Shown: positions 34,860 to 43,727, counted from the stretch's first letter. The stretch is 64,000 nucleotides of DNA from Duganella radicis (GCF_009720825.1 NZ_WNKY01000009.1:62001-126000); one strand, 5' to 3'. The notes: generated from the letters alone by a model not told the origin. Program-made: numbers and translations.

Positions 34860-35196
34860 GGTGCTACCTGAATGAAGTGACTGACAATCCCATTGAAAGG
34901 GTATGGGTATAAGCTTTCTAAATGGACAGACAAGCATACACAGGTTGGAGCGAGCGTGCTGGCGACGCCCTGATTTGCGCGACTGGGTTAATGCGTCGTT
35001 TCATCTCAGGCTGAGATAAATATTAATGAGATTAATAAGGCAATCTTTAAAGACGGAAGTGTGAGCAAAATAATCAGTAATTATCAAAATCGCCTGACAT
35101 AATGTTTTATTTTGCCGACGGTTTTTAAAAATACTTTCTGCTGGAACATAGTCCTGATTTACCATTGGAAACTCTTCTGTGTAAATCGTGACTGCA
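34860..35196. other. 337-bp AT-richer intergenic region
   Basis: No convincing gene is seen. The distal half (34980-35190) is distinctly AT-rich compared with surroundings and holds TCTCA-GGC-TGAGA, ATTAAT-GAG-ATTAAT and several T runs. It should contain the divergent promoters of the LLM and TraB/GumN genes. A 30-codon frame (34922-35014) and a 91-codon minus-strand frame (35001-35276) exist, but neither has convincing support. The base composition could mark a foreign or decayed insertion. Confidence 0.5.
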
Positions 35197-36069
35197 ATGG
35201 CCCGCGCATTTTTCTTCGCTTTGTTACTGGCTTGCTGCCAGACCGTTTTCGCCGCCGGCCAGTTGTACCGGGTCACGCATGAGGGCAGGACCAGTTATCT
35301 CTACGGCACTGTACACGTCGGCCGCGACGGCGCTTATCCGCTTGACGATGTGGCGACCCGAGCGCTGCTTGACTCCAAGGCGCTGGTAATCGAACTTGAT
35401 ATCCGCGAAGACAAGGCTTTCCAGCTGGCGCTGGCGCGCCATGCCCGCTATCCGGAAGGCGACGCGGTGCAGCATCACCTTACCCCAGATACTTTGCAAA
35501 AGATGGTGCAGGCGCTGGCGCGCGCCGGCATTCCTTTGTCCTCGGTGCAGCAGTACAAGCCGTGGCTGATCGCCAATCTGCTGGTGGGGGCGGAGCTGGA
35601 CCGGAACGGCTATCAGCGCAGCCAGGCAGTGGAATACGCGCTGCTGGCCGCCGCGCAAAAGCAGGACAAGACGGTGCGCGAGCTGGAAAGCGCGGATTAC
35701 CAACTGGGCTTGTTCGACAGCCTGGACGAGCGCCAGCAAGAGCAGTATCTGCTGGAAAACCTGGCCGACCTGGCCGACGGCGATTCGCTGAAAAAATCGC
35801 AAGCCTTGCTGGAGGCCTGGCGCGTGGCGGACGGCGCCGGCATCAACGCCGCGTGGAAATCCGCCACCAGCGGCGACAGTGTCTCCGCCGCGTTCATGAA
35901 CCGCGTACTGCTGGGCAAGCGCAATCCCGAAATGGCCGCCAACATCGAGCGCATCATGCAGCAGGACCAGGTGGCCTTTGTCGGCGTCGGCCTGCTGCAT
36001 CTGGTGGGCGACGATGGCTTGCCGCAGCTGCTCAAGCGGCGCGGCTACCAGGTCGAGCAACTGTATTAA
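35197..36069 (+). CDS. TraB/GumN family exported protein
   Basis: The ATG at 35197 gives 290 aa with a signal peptide (CQTVFA|AG); a GTG three codons upstream is possible. The family motifs YLYGTVHVGRD (GTxH) and a second GxxH in VGVGLLHLVGDDGL near the C-terminus are present; these His residues suit a metal-dependent, Tiki-like hydrolase fold. In gram-negative bacteria such proteins are periplasmic or lipoprotein-like and largely uncharacterised. Its stop overlaps the convergent lipoprotein gene by 4 bp. Confidence 0.87.
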   Translation: MARAFFFALLLACCQTVFAAGQLYRVTHEGRTSYLYGTVHVGRDGAYPLDDVATRALLDSKALVIELDIREDKAFQLALARHARYPEGDAVQHHLTPDTLQKMVQALARAGIPLSSVQQYKPWLIANLLVGAELDRNGYQRSQAVEYALLAAAQKQDKTVRELESADYQLGLFDSLDERQQEQYLLENLADLADGDSLKKSQALLEAWRVADGAGINAAWKSATSGDSVSAAFMNRVLLGKRNPEMAANIERIMQQDQVAFVGVGLLHLVGDDGLPQLLKRRGYQVEQLY

Positions 36070-36431
36070 TACGGCTGCACCGCGCCGTTGCTGTAGCGGA
36101 CGCGGTCGCCGATCTTGTAGCTGGGCGAAGCCTCCACCACCACCATTTGCGTGCTGCCGTCGTCCATGCGCACGGTGACACGGTAGACTTTATCGGTCGG
36201 CATGCCGCCGGCCGCCGCCGCACCCATCACGCCGACGCCCACATCCTGCCGCTGCATCTGATCGATGGCTTGCACCACGCCGTAGCTGGTTGGTGAAGTC
36301 GTGCTGGTGTTTGTTGCCGGGCCGGCCATGCTGCTGGTATTGGTGTCGCTGCCGCCTTGGTTCATCCTGTCCGCACAGGCCGCCATGGACAGCGCGCACA
36401 GCGCCATGGCACACAGAGTCATCTTTTTCAT
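36066..36431 (-). CDS. Small lipoprotein of unknown function
   Basis: The 121-aa protein has a lipoprotein signal with lipobox LSMAAC, so Cys19 should be lipidated. A Ser/Thr/Asn-rich linker follows (residues 24-50), and then a small beta domain (YRVTVRMDDGSTQMVVVE...YKIGDRVRYSNGAVQPY) resembling the ends of outer-membrane SlyB/Pcp-like lipoproteins, though the glycine-zipper part is short (GVGVMGAAAAGG). GGAGG precedes the ATG. It is divergent from the 71-aa gene, with an FNR-type box in the spacer. Confidence 0.78.
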   Translation of the reverse strand: MKKMTLCAMALCALSMAACADRMNQGGSDTNTSSMAGPATNTSTTSPTSYGVVQAIDQMQRQDVGVGVMGAAAAGGMPTDKVYRVTVRMDDGSTQMVVVEASPSYKIGDRVRYSNGAVQPY

Positions 36432-36496
36432 ATTCGCCTCCCCAAATAGCGTCAGAGCGGCGCGGCGCGATATCGTTCCCTTACCTGGGGCTTGTG

Positions 36497-36510
36497 TTGA
36501 TATACATCAA
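36497..36510. promoter_or_regulatory. FNR/ANR-type box TTGAT-ATAC-ATCAA
   Basis: A perfect match to the FNR/ANR consensus TTGAT-N4-ATCAA. If centred at -41.5, transcription would begin near 36545, with AATAAT (36533-36538) exactly at the -10 position, and reach the ATG of the 71-aa gene at 36568. This is the layout of a class II FNR-activated promoter. The lipoprotein gene at 36431 on the other strand could also be affected. Confidence 0.75.
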
Positions 36511-36567
36511 TTGAAACATGCTACCCACACGCAATAATTGATCGGTATCACTTTAAAGGACATCGAT

Positions 36568-36783
36568 ATGTTGACACGCGTGACAGACACTATTATCGAA
36601 GAGTTAATTGATGCCACCTGCCATGACGTACGCAGCAGGCACTTTTTTCTTCATGCACTGCACGGCTTGGTTCGCGTGGCCAAGGCCGAACAACTCCAGG
36701 AACTGCGCAGGGATGTGGAACGGGCCACCGGCATAGTCAGCCAGCCGGAAGGATGCGATACCGGCTCCACAGAACCCACATAA
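36568..36783 (+). CDS. Uncharacterised 71-aa protein under an FNR-type promoter
   Basis: The ATG at 36568 has AAGGA about eight bases upstream. The product (MLTRVTDTIIEELIDATCHD and 51 more) is helical, with two Cys and no signal peptide; no domain is recognised. The last 47 bp overlap the convergent VanZ-like gene. The perfect FNR-type box and -10 upstream suggest expression under low oxygen. Confidence 0.65.
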   Translation: MLTRVTDTIIEELIDATCHDVRSRHFFLHALHGLVRVAKAEQLQELRRDVERATGIVSQPEGCDTGSTEPT

Positions 36784-37129
36784 AGCCGGAGGCCAGCACC
36801 GCCGCATTGCAGTCGACCAGCCAATCCGATACCGCCCCGTGGCGGTAGGGGAAGAAGCTTTGCACGAACTCGTCCAGCGCGCCCATCAGCGCGATGGTGA
36901 GCACGGCTTTGACTGCGCGTTGCGCCAGGCTGCCACGGCTGCCGGTAAAAATCAGGAAGGCCAGTCCCGCGTAAGCGATGGAATGCAGGATCACGCCGGT
37001 GGCCACCTGGCCGATGTCCTGGCGCGCCCCGGGGATCGAGCCCAGTACCAGAATCAGCAGGTACAGCACGATGGCGGTCCAGTAGCGCAGGCGGGCGTGG
37101 GAAGTGGAGAGGAGGAGAAGTTTGAGCAT
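36737..37129 (-). CDS. VanZ-like family membrane protein
   Basis: The 130-aa protein has four hydrophobic spans and the VanZ-like signature DEFVQSFFPYRHGAVSDWLVDCNAAV, in which the Asp-Glu, Gln, Arg and Asp-Asn positions are conserved. The family is named for the teicoplanin-resistance protein, but in proteobacteria its members are small membrane proteins of unknown role. The ATG at 37129 was selected since hydrophobic sequence starts there; a TTG 18 codons upstream is in frame. The ribosome site is weak. Confidence 0.8.
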   Translation of the reverse strand: MLKLLLLSTSHARLRYWTAIVLYLLILVLGSIPGARQDIGQVATGVILHSIAYAGLAFLIFTGSRGSLAQRAVKAVLTIALMGALDEFVQSFFPYRHGAVSDWLVDCNAAVLASGFMWVLWSRYRILPAG

Positions 37130-37424
37130 GGAGCAGACGATACCATGCACTGCAAAAAAACGGGAGTGGCGCACCAGGGGCAAGCCTGGCGCGCCGGTTC
37201 TTCAGTCATGCCTATCGGTTGCATGTACTTAAGATGGTGCCAGTATAGGCGGCGTTTGTTACGCCCTCATGACAGCGCGCAAAAAAAAAGCCCGCTGTCT
37301 GGAGCGGGCTTAAAACTATTTTCTTGGAGGAGAATAGTGGAGACAGGTGAGATTATGCTGCGTCGCCAGATATGTGTCTAATTGTTGTTTCAGATACCAG
37401 TCATCAGGCTGGAGCATATCTCTG
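37130..37424. other. 295-bp intergenic region with terminator
   Basis: Apart from the minus-strand terminator at 37281-37311, the stretch holds a conspicuous GGAGGAG and GGAGACAGGTGAG (37326-37349) in front of a frame of only eight codons (37354-37380). No gene is supported. A small RNA on the minus strand ending at the terminator cannot be excluded. Confidence 0.4.
37281..37311 (-). terminator. Rho-independent terminator
   Basis: AAGCCCGCT (37288-37296) pairs perfectly with AGCGGGCTT (37303-37311) around a 6-base loop. On the minus strand the stem is followed by nine T (A run 37281-37289). It lies ~115 bp beyond the stop of the SDR gene, the nearest minus-strand gene upstream. Confidence 0.85.
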
Positions 37425-38186
37425 TCATTTGACCGGGACGGTGTAGTTCAGGGCCAGGCGGCCGCCGTCCACGTACAGGGTCTGGCCGGTCATGTAGCTG
37501 GCGTCGTCGCTGGCGAGGAAGGCGGCGATGGAGGCCACTTCCTCCGGCTCGCCGCAGCGGCCCATCGGCGTGCGCGACAGGATGGTGTTGCGCGATTCCG
37601 GGCTGGCCATCACGGCTTGCCTGGCCAGTTCGGTCAGGATGGTGCCGGGCCCGATGCCGTTGACGCGGATGCCGTGCGTGACCAGATTCAGCGACATCAC
37701 CTTGGTCAACTGGTTGATCGCGCCTTTCGACACCACATACGGCACCTGATTCGGGATCGCCAGTTCCGCGTTCACGCTGGACATGTTGATGATGGAGCCG
37801 CTCTGCTGCCTGACCATCACGCGCGCCACCGCCTGGCCGCACAGGAACATGGACTTGAGATTGATGCGCATGACGCGGTCGAAATCTTCCTCGCAGAGGT
37901 CGAGGAAGTTGGCGGCGTGGGTGACGCCGGCGTTGTTGATCAGGATGTCGATGCGGCCGAAGTCCGCGAGGGTGGCGGCCACCATGGCGTCAACGTCGGC
38001 CTTCTGGCTGACATCGGCGGCGAAGAAGCGGGCTTGTTCGCCCAGCTTGGCGGCGGCTTCCGCGCCTTCGGGTTTGATGTCCACCAACATGACCTTGGCG
38101 CCCTCGGCGATCATGCGCTGGGCGCAGGCCAGGCCGATGCCTTGGGTGGCGCCGGTCACGACAGCGACTTTGTTCAATAATTTCAT
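37425..38186 (-). CDS. Short-chain dehydrogenase/reductase (SDR)
   Basis: The 253-aa classical SDR has the cofactor motif VVTGATQGIGLA, the structural NNAG in ILINNAGV, the catalytic Ser in NMSSVNAE and the YxxxK pair in YVVSKGA. Asp in MLVDIKPE at the end of strand 2 favours NAD(H). A glucose-1-dehydrogenase/BdhA-like type is likely but the substrate is unknown. The ATG at 38186 was chosen from the family's usual N-terminus (MKLLNKVAVVTG). It is transcribed away from pyrF, with a terminator downstream. Confidence 0.9.
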   Translation of the reverse strand: MKLLNKVAVVTGATQGIGLACAQRMIAEGAKVMLVDIKPEGAEAAAKLGEQARFFAADVSQKADVDAMVAATLADFGRIDILINNAGVTHAANFLDLCEEDFDRVMRINLKSMFLCGQAVARVMVRQQSGSIINMSSVNAELAIPNQVPYVVSKGAINQLTKVMSLNLVTHGIRVNGIGPGTILTELARQAVMASPESRNTILSRTPMGRCGEPEEVASIAAFLASDDASYMTGQTLYVDGGRLALNYTVPVK

Positions 38187-38219
38187 GGGAGAGTCTTTCT
38201 GGGGTGGCGATGGCAAATT

Positions 38220-38248
38220 TTAACAGCCACCAGTGGGCGGGTTACAAT
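38220..38248 (+). promoter_or_regulatory. Sigma-70 promoter of pyrF
   Basis: TTAACA (38220-38225), a 17-bp spacer and TACAAT (38243-38248) lie 32 bp before the GTG start of pyrF. Hexamers and spacing are close to consensus. Confidence 0.65.
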
Positions 38249-38280
38249 AGAGGGTTTGCAATTTTCCTGAGGGGGCCGTC

Positions 38281-39102
38281 GTGACTTTTATTAACAAATT
38301 ATCCGCCGCCTGGACGGCCAACGACTCCCTGCTGTGCGTCGGTCTCGATCCGGACATGGCCAAGCTGCCGGCCCGGTTCCAGAACGACCCGCAAGGCATT
38401 TACCACTTCTGCCGCGAGATCATCGACGCCACCGCCGATCTGGCCTGCTCGTTCAAGCCGCAGATCGCTTACTTCGCCGCGCTGAGCGCGGAAGGCCAGT
38501 TGCAGCAAATCTGCGATTACGTGCGCGAGCATTATCCGCACATCCCGCTGATCATGGACGCCAAGCGTGGCGACATCGGCGCCACCGCGCGCCAGTATGC
38601 GCGCGAAGCCTATGACCGCTATGGCGCCGACGCGGTGACCGTCAACCCGTACATGGGCTTCGATTCGGTCGAGCCGTACATGGAGTGGGCGGACCGTGGT
38701 GTGATTATCCTGTGCCGCACCTCGAATGCGGGCGGTTCGGATTTGCAGTTCCTGGATGTGGGCGGCAAACCGCTGTACCAGCATGTGGCGCAACTGGTGG
38801 CGCACAAGTGGAACCGCAATGGCCAGTGCGCACTGGTGGTCGGTGCGACCTTCCCGGAGGAGCTGGCGCAGGTGCGCGCGATCGTCGGCGACATGCCGCT
38901 GCTGGTGCCGGGCATCGGTGCGCAGGGCGGCGATATCGCGGCCACGGTGAAATCGGGCCGCACCGCGCATGGCGCCGGCATGATGATCAACTCGTCGCGC
39001 GCGATCTTGTACGCGGCGCCGCAAGCCGGCGAAGACTTTGCGATGGCGGCACGCCGCGTCGCGCAGGAAACGCGCGACGCCATCAACCAGTACCGTCGCT
39101 AA
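38281..39102 (+). CDS. pyrF: Orotidine 5'-phosphate decarboxylase (family 2)
   Basis: The start is GTG at 38281, preceded by TGAGGGGG; no in-frame ATG lies near it. The 273-aa protein is the long (family 2) OMP decarboxylase with the active-site [11 protein letters not shown] tetrad region, SNAGGSDLQ and PGIGAQGGD near the phosphate. It catalyses the last step of UMP synthesis. The family-2 form is usual in beta-proteobacteria and differs in length from the ~230-aa E. coli type. A sigma-70-like promoter precedes it. Confidence 0.96.
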   Translation: MTFINKLSAAWTANDSLLCVGLDPDMAKLPARFQNDPQGIYHFCREIIDATADLACSFKPQIAYFAALSAEGQLQQICDYVREHYPHIPLIMDAKRGDIGATARQYAREAYDRYGADAVTVNPYMGFDSVEPYMEWADRGVIILCRTSNAGGSDLQFLDVGGKPLYQHVAQLVAHKWNRNGQCALVVGATFPEELAQVRAIVGDMPLLVPGIGAQGGDIAATVKSGRTAHGAGMMINSSRAILYAAPQAGEDFAMAARRVAQETRDAINQYRR

Positions 39103-39110
39103 GCTGCCGC

Positions 39111-40469
39111 TTATTGCCTGACGAAGACAGGATCGGTGTCGTCGTCCACCGGCACGGCGTCGTACCACTGCGACGTTGGCTTGCCGTCCGTGCCGCTGGC
39201 AAAGCGGATGCGGAAGTCGCTGTTGGCCTCGTAATAGAACTCCGTAGGCGACAGCGGCAGCAGCGTTTCCCACTTCCCATTGGCCGGATATTGCACCAGC
39301 AACCGGCCGTCTTTCACCTCGAAGGTGTAGCGTTCGCCGGCATGCGTGTAGACGCCGGCGTATTGTTGCAGCACGCTGTCGGCCAGTTGCCGCGGCGTTG
39401 GCGCCGGCAGCGCGGTGCCGGCAGCCAGGGTGGCGATGCGGCGCGCGGCCGGGAACAACCCGAATTTCGGTGCATCGTCGCTGTTGCTCAGGATCGATAC
39501 CAGTACGTTTGACGCCGGCATGTAGACGATTTCAGCGTGGAAGCCCTGGATGTCGCCACTGCTGCGAATGTAGGGCTGGCCCGACATGGTGTGCGGACGG
39601 ATGCCGTAGCCGTAGGGAACGCGGTGGCCGTTGGGCAGTATCACCGCGGTGTTCATGGCTTTCAGGCTGGCCGGCTTCAGCACCTTGCCGCTTTGCAGCG
39701 CGGCGGTCCAACGGGCGAGGTCGGCATTGGTGGACGCATAGCTGCCGCCGCCAAATAGCAGGGTGCTGCTCCAGCGGACCGCTAGCTTCGGACCGTGTTC
39801 ATATGGCGTCACCAGTCCCCTGATCAGGCCGGCGTTCTGGATGTAATGCGTTTGCGTCATGCCGAGCGGGACAAAGAACTGGCGTGCCAGGTAGGCGTCA
39901 TACCTTTCGCCGGACAGCTGTTCGATGATCATGGCCAGCAGCGTGTAGTTGACCGAGGAGTAGGCAAAGTCCTGGCCCGGCGGCGCCAGCAGCGGCATGG
40001 CGATGGCGGCCTGCAACAGATCTTGCGGGGTGTGGTCGGCAAACGCGGCATTGCGGAAGGCGGCATCCATGAATACATTGGCGATGCCCGAGGTGTGGTG
40101 CAGCAGGTGCTCGACGGTGATGCTGTGCCAGGTGGCCGGCAGGTTGGGGAAGAACTGGCGGATCGGTGTCTGCACCGCCAATTTGCCATCTTCGACCAGT
40201 TTCATGATGGCCGCCGCAGTGAACTGCTTGCCGACCGAGGCCGCGTAAAACACGCTGTCCGGCTTGATGGGCACGTTGAGTTCGACGTTGGCCAGGCCGT
40301 AGCCTTGGTGGAGGAGGGTAACGCCATTCTTCTGCACCAGTACCGCCGCGCCTGGCAGATTGGCTGGGAACAGCCGCCGCAGTTCGGCATCGATGGACTC
40401 GGCCGGCGTGGCGGCGCAGGCGGAAGCGGCAAACAGGATGGCGGCGCCGGCGGCGGTAAGCAACTGCAT
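39111..40469 (-). CDS. Exported serine hydrolase, class C beta-lactamase-like
   Basis: The 452-aa protein has a signal peptide (AASACA|AT). The class C/DD-peptidase-like domain has SxxK as SVGK (in YAASVGKQFTAAA) and YxN-type YSSVNY at the expected spacing. The third motif region reads SSGDIQGFHAE, where the usual His/Lys is Ser, so beta-lactamase activity is doubtful; esterase or peptidase activity is likelier. A C-terminal lipocalin-like beta domain (YAGVYTHAGERYTFEVKDGRLLVQ) is common in this group. Confidence 0.9.
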   Translation of the reverse strand: MQLLTAAGAAILFAASACAATPAESIDAELRRLFPANLPGAAVLVQKNGVTLLHQGYGLANVELNVPIKPDSVFYAASVGKQFTAAAIMKLVEDGKLAVQTPIRQFFPNLPATWHSITVEHLLHHTSGIANVFMDAAFRNAAFADHTPQDLLQAAIAMPLLAPPGQDFAYSSVNYTLLAMIIEQLSGERYDAYLARQFFVPLGMTQTHYIQNAGLIRGLVTPYEHGPKLAVRWSSTLLFGGGSYASTNADLARWTAALQSGKVLKPASLKAMNTAVILPNGHRVPYGYGIRPHTMSGQPYIRSSGDIQGFHAEIVYMPASNVLVSILSNSDDAPKFGLFPAARRIATLAAGTALPAPTPRQLADSVLQQYAGVYTHAGERYTFEVKDGRLLVQYPANGKWETLLPLSPTEFYYEANSDFRIRFASGTDGKPTSQWYDAVPVDDDTDPVFVRQ

Positions 40470-40593
40470 GGAGATTCCCTCGACAAGTTGATCGTGGCCG
40501 CTATCTTATTGCGAGGGCGCTGCATCGGCCAGCCGCATGCGACGAAGCGCATAAACCGCGTGCCCGGCTGCGCAATCGCCGGGCCAGCCCGGT

Positions 40594-42036
40594 TTAGTGA
40601 GATGGCGCGACCAGCTCCGCGTACTCATACAGCTCGCCGAGGATTTGCTCGGCGCGCTCGTCGGCTTGCTGTTGCAAGTCGTCGATCTGGGCGAAGTAAT
40701 CGTCGATGGTGCGCGCGCCGGCCGCGCCTTCGTAGAAGCGCGCCGCGCGGTGCTGTTCCCAATGCTCCATCTCGGTTTCCGACAAGGTCTCCGGGAAGTT
40801 GCGTGCGCGGTAGCGGAACAGCAGTTCCGCCAGCCGTCCATCGCTGAACGACGGCGACGCCACCGCCAGCCGCGCCGGTGATTCGCGCCGCAAGGAATCC
40901 AGCAAGCGCCGGTCTTCCTTGCTGATGAAGCCGTTATACAAATCCTCATCCACATCCAGCGGCTCGCCAGCCGGACGATCAAACACTTGCTCCCACACCT
41001 GCGCCAGGTCGTGCCCCGCCGCCGCGATCGCCGCGTGCGCCTTGCCCTGTTCCAGATCGATGCCCCAGCGCGCCGCCATGGCCGGCGACAACGTCTTCAG
41101 GTTGGACACCAGCATCGGCGATTTGTTCAGGTGGATGCTCTTCACCGGCAAGCGCGTCATGCCTTCCGGCAGCGCGTCGGCGCGGGTGAAAATGCGGGTG
41201 CGGATGGTGTCCGCATCCAGCGTGAACAGCTCGCTTGGATCGTAGGTGCAATCCCAGACGATCACCTCGTTCTTGTTGGTCGGGTGCGAGCCCAGCGGAT
41301 ACACCAGCGCGATGCAGCCGCGCTCGGCCGGGAACATGCCACTGACGTGCAGGAAAGGCTGGCGCAGATTGGCCGCCAGATGCATGCCGATCTCGTCGGC
41401 CACGCGGTCTTTCTTGTGCAGGGCGAAGCAGAAGTCGAACAGCTTGGGCTGGTGCTGGCGGATCAGGCGCGCCAGGGCGATGGTGGCGCGCACGTCGGAC
41501 AGCGCATCGTGCGCCGATTCGTGCAGCAGGCCGTTGGCCTTGGCCAGGTCTTCCAGCTTGAAGCTGGGCTTGCCGTCTTCCCTGGTTGGCCAGTGGATGC
41601 CGTCCGGGCGCAGGGCGTAGGTCATGCGCACCACGTCCAGCAGATCCCAGCGGCCGCAGCCGTTTTGCCATTCGCGCGCGTACGGATCGATCAGGTTACG
41701 CCAGAACATGAAGCGGGTGATCTCGTCGTCGAAGCGGATGGTGTTGTAGCCGACCCCGATGGTGCCCGGCTGCGAGAACGCCTGCTCGATGGTGGCGGCG
41801 AACTGGTGCTCCGGCACGCCCCATTCGAGACACTGCTGCGGCGTGATGCCGGTGATCAGGCAGGATTGCGGATCGGGCAGAAAATCGTTGGCAGGCTTGC
41901 AATACAACATGATCGGATCGCCGATCTCGTTGAGCTCGGCATCGGTGCGGATCGCGGCGAACTGGGCCGGACGATCGCGGCGCGGCACCGCACCAAAGGT
42001 TTCGTAGTCGTGCCAGAGAAAGGTCTGATTGGTCAT
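40594..42036 (-). CDS. sbcB: Exodeoxyribonuclease I
   Basis: The 480-aa protein starts MTNQTFLWHDYETFG; DYETFG is the DEDD-exonuclease motif I. Motif II lies in GYNTIRFDDEITRFMFWRN and motif III in ESAHDALSDVRAT, with ALRPDGIHWP before it as in E. coli ExoI. The SH3-like and C-terminal helical domains complete the usual ~475 aa. It degrades single-stranded DNA 3' to 5' in recombination and mismatch repair. An in-frame codon 16 residues upstream was rejected because the family start is MTNQ-like. Confidence 0.95.
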   Translation of the reverse strand: MTNQTFLWHDYETFGAVPRRDRPAQFAAIRTDAELNEIGDPIMLYCKPANDFLPDPQSCLITGITPQQCLEWGVPEHQFAATIEQAFSQPGTIGVGYNTIRFDDEITRFMFWRNLIDPYAREWQNGCGRWDLLDVVRMTYALRPDGIHWPTREDGKPSFKLEDLAKANGLLHESAHDALSDVRATIALARLIRQHQPKLFDFCFALHKKDRVADEIGMHLAANLRQPFLHVSGMFPAERGCIALVYPLGSHPTNKNEVIVWDCTYDPSELFTLDADTIRTRIFTRADALPEGMTRLPVKSIHLNKSPMLVSNLKTLSPAMAARWGIDLEQGKAHAAIAAAGHDLAQVWEQVFDRPAGEPLDVDEDLYNGFISKEDRRLLDSLRRESPARLAVASPSFSDGRLAELLFRYRARNFPETLSETEMEHWEQHRAARFYEGAAGARTIDDYFAQIDDLQQQADERAEQILGELYEYAELVAPSH

Positions 42037-42098
42037 AGGTGCTACAGTAATTTTAAAATCTGCCGATAATTCCAGCGTGTTCAATGAGGAGCAATATT

Positions 42099-42662
42099 AT
42101 GGCTACTCCAGTCTCCGCTACCGCGGGCAATACCGCCGCGCCGGTCCAGTCCAGGGACGACAAACCGCTGTCGCCGGCCGCCAAAGCCAAGGCGGACTTA
42201 AATGTGTCTATCGTACAAGCTTCTTTGACGGTATCGTTAAATTCCTCCAATGAACCCTTGTCGGTGGTGCTGAAAACCGCGCTGACCGGCATTAACGAGG
42301 CGCTCAAGGACGATTTTGGCGACAACGCCATTCAGAATGCCGCGTCGCAGGACAATACGCCGGAAGGCACCGCGAGCCGCATTGTATCGTTGTCCACCGC
42401 ATTTTACGAAGCCTATCAACAGCAGCATCCTGGCGACGATGGGACCGAAACGCTGAATAACTTCATCAATACGCTGAAAAAAGGCGTGGACCAGGGCTTC
42501 AAGGAAGCGCGCGATGTGCTGCAAGGCTTGAAGGTGCTGAACGGCGACATTGCCAGCAATATCGACAAGACCTACGATCTGGTGCAGCAGGGCTTCAGCG
42601 ATTTCCTCGCCGCCCGCCAGCCGAAGGCGCAGCAAGCCGAACAGACTCAGGCCGCAACCTGA
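42099..42662 (+). CDS. DUF5610 domain protein
   Basis: The ATG at 42099 follows AGGAGC; an ATG five codons earlier contains that ribosome site and is rejected. The 187-aa protein has a low-complexity N-terminus and then the DUF5610 domain: LKTALTGINEALKDDFGDNAI, PEGTASRIVSLSTAFYEAYQQQHP and GVDQGFKEARDVLQGLKVL...IDKTYDLVQQGF. DUF5610 is mostly helical and of unknown function. The gene converges on the diguanylate cyclase gene with a 16-bp overlap. Confidence 0.85.
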   Translation: MATPVSATAGNTAAPVQSRDDKPLSPAAKAKADLNVSIVQASLTVSLNSSNEPLSVVLKTALTGINEALKDDFGDNAIQNAASQDNTPEGTASRIVSLSTAFYEAYQQQHPGDDGTETLNNFINTLKKGVDQGFKEARDVLQGLKVLNGDIASNIDKTYDLVQQGFSDFLAARQPKAQQAEQTQAAT

Positions 42663-43630
42663 TTGCGGCCCAGTTCCTTGGCGCGGTAGAGCGCGGCGTC
42701 GGCCGCCTGGATCAGGTCGTGCTCGCTTTGCTGCGGTTGCAGGATGGCCACGCCCAACGAGGCCGTGATGTGCGGCAGCGGCTGGCGCACGCCGCCCGCG
42801 CGTACGCCGTCGAACACCTCGGCCTGGCGCATGCGTTCGCACAGGCGCTCAGCCACCGCCAGCGCCACCTTGCCGTTGGTGTCCGGCAGCAGCACCATCA
42901 TTTCCTCGCCGCCGTAACGCACCGCGAAATCGGTCGGCCGCAGCGCGCCGCTCAGCACTTGGGCGGCCGAGCGCAGTGCCTCGTCGCCGGCCAGGTGGCC
43001 GTGACTGTCGTTGAATTTCTTGAAGTGGTCCAGATCGATCATGATCAGCGCCAGCGGTGCGTTGGAGCCGTGCGCGGTGGCCACCATGGTGGGCAGCAGA
43101 TCGTTCAGCCAGGCGCGGTTGTACAAGCCGGTCAGGCCGTCGATCATCGATAGCTGGCGGTAGAACTCGCCCAGCTTCTGGCGCCGGCGCAGCTGCGCGT
43201 TGGCGGCGCGGATGCGGAACGACAGCAGCCGCAGCAGGTTACGCGCCAATACGTTCGATTCATCGATCAATTGCCATACCAGATCGGCCTCGACCACCAG
43301 CACTTCGCTGCGCTCCAGCGCGGTGATGCTGGACAGATTGGTTTCCTCATCCAGCACCGATTGCTCGCCCACGCTTTCGCCCGGCAGGATCTTGCTGATG
43401 GTGCCGTCGGCCATGCCGGTGCGGGTATCGTTGGCCACCGACAGCGCGCCGCGCAGCAGGATGTACAGGCGCGCGCGGCTGGCCTCGGTGACCGCCTCCT
43501 CGGCTTCCAGTTGCATGATGGGGCAGTTCGCCAGCAGCCTGGCGACGGCGGCGTCATCATCGGAATTGCGCAGCAGCTGCAAATCGCTGATCTGGTAGCT
43601 CGATGAGCCGAAGGTACTGATTTGTTTCAT
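42647..43630 (-). CDS. Diguanylate cyclase with cyclic-nucleotide-binding-like sensor domain
   Basis: The start is ATG 43630 (MKQISTFGSSS); a TTG eight codons upstream is in frame. Of 327 aa, residues ~15-140 form a cNMP/Crp-type beta-barrel (IMQLEAEEAVTEASRARLYILLRGALSV...ILPGESVGEQSVLDEE) and ~160-327 a GGDEF domain (DGLTGLYNRAWLNDLLP, DLDHFKKFNDSHGHLAGDEAL). The active-site loop is GGEEM, a conservative variant of GG[DE]EF, so c-di-GMP synthesis is expected. No membrane segments. Signals could be cAMP or another ligand of the barrel. Confidence 0.92.
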   Translation of the reverse strand: MKQISTFGSSSYQISDLQLLRNSDDDAAVARLLANCPIMQLEAEEAVTEASRARLYILLRGALSVANDTRTGMADGTISKILPGESVGEQSVLDEETNLSSITALERSEVLVVEADLVWQLIDESNVLARNLLRLLSFRIRAANAQLRRRQKLGEFYRQLSMIDGLTGLYNRAWLNDLLPTMVATAHGSNAPLALIMIDLDHFKKFNDSHGHLAGDEALRSAAQVLSGALRPTDFAVRYGGEEMMVLLPDTNGKVALAVAERLCERMRQAEVFDGVRAGGVRQPLPHITASLGVAILQPQQSEHDLIQAADAALYRAKELGRNQVAA

Positions 43631-43727
43631 GCAAAAAAGCAAATGCTCGTTCAATAGGTGTCATATTGTTGCACGAATGCGGCGAGGAGTGCTTCAATAT
43701 CGGCATTGCTAACTGACGGGATACAAC

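Noticed and set aside
34922..35014. 30-codon frame ([17 protein letters not shown]...)
   Set aside because: No good ribosome site and no recognisable homology; could be a remnant but not supportable.
35001..35276. 91-codon minus-strand frame over the start of the TraB/GumN gene
   Set aside because: It overlaps the signal-peptide region of a recognised gene, has no ribosome site and lies in AT-rich sequence.
37354..37380. Eight-codon frame after a strong GGAGACAGGTGAG
   Set aside because: Too short to support as a gene; no sign of an attenuator linked to a downstream + strand gene.
39111..40469. Calling the serine hydrolase a beta-lactamase resistance gene
   Set aside because: The third active-site motif is not canonical and a lipocalin-like C-terminal domain points to a general serine hydrolase.
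40562..40584. GCCCGGC-N9-GCCGGGC hairpin downstream of sbcB as a terminator
   Set aside because: No T tract follows on the minus strand, and such stems are common by chance in GC-rich DNA.
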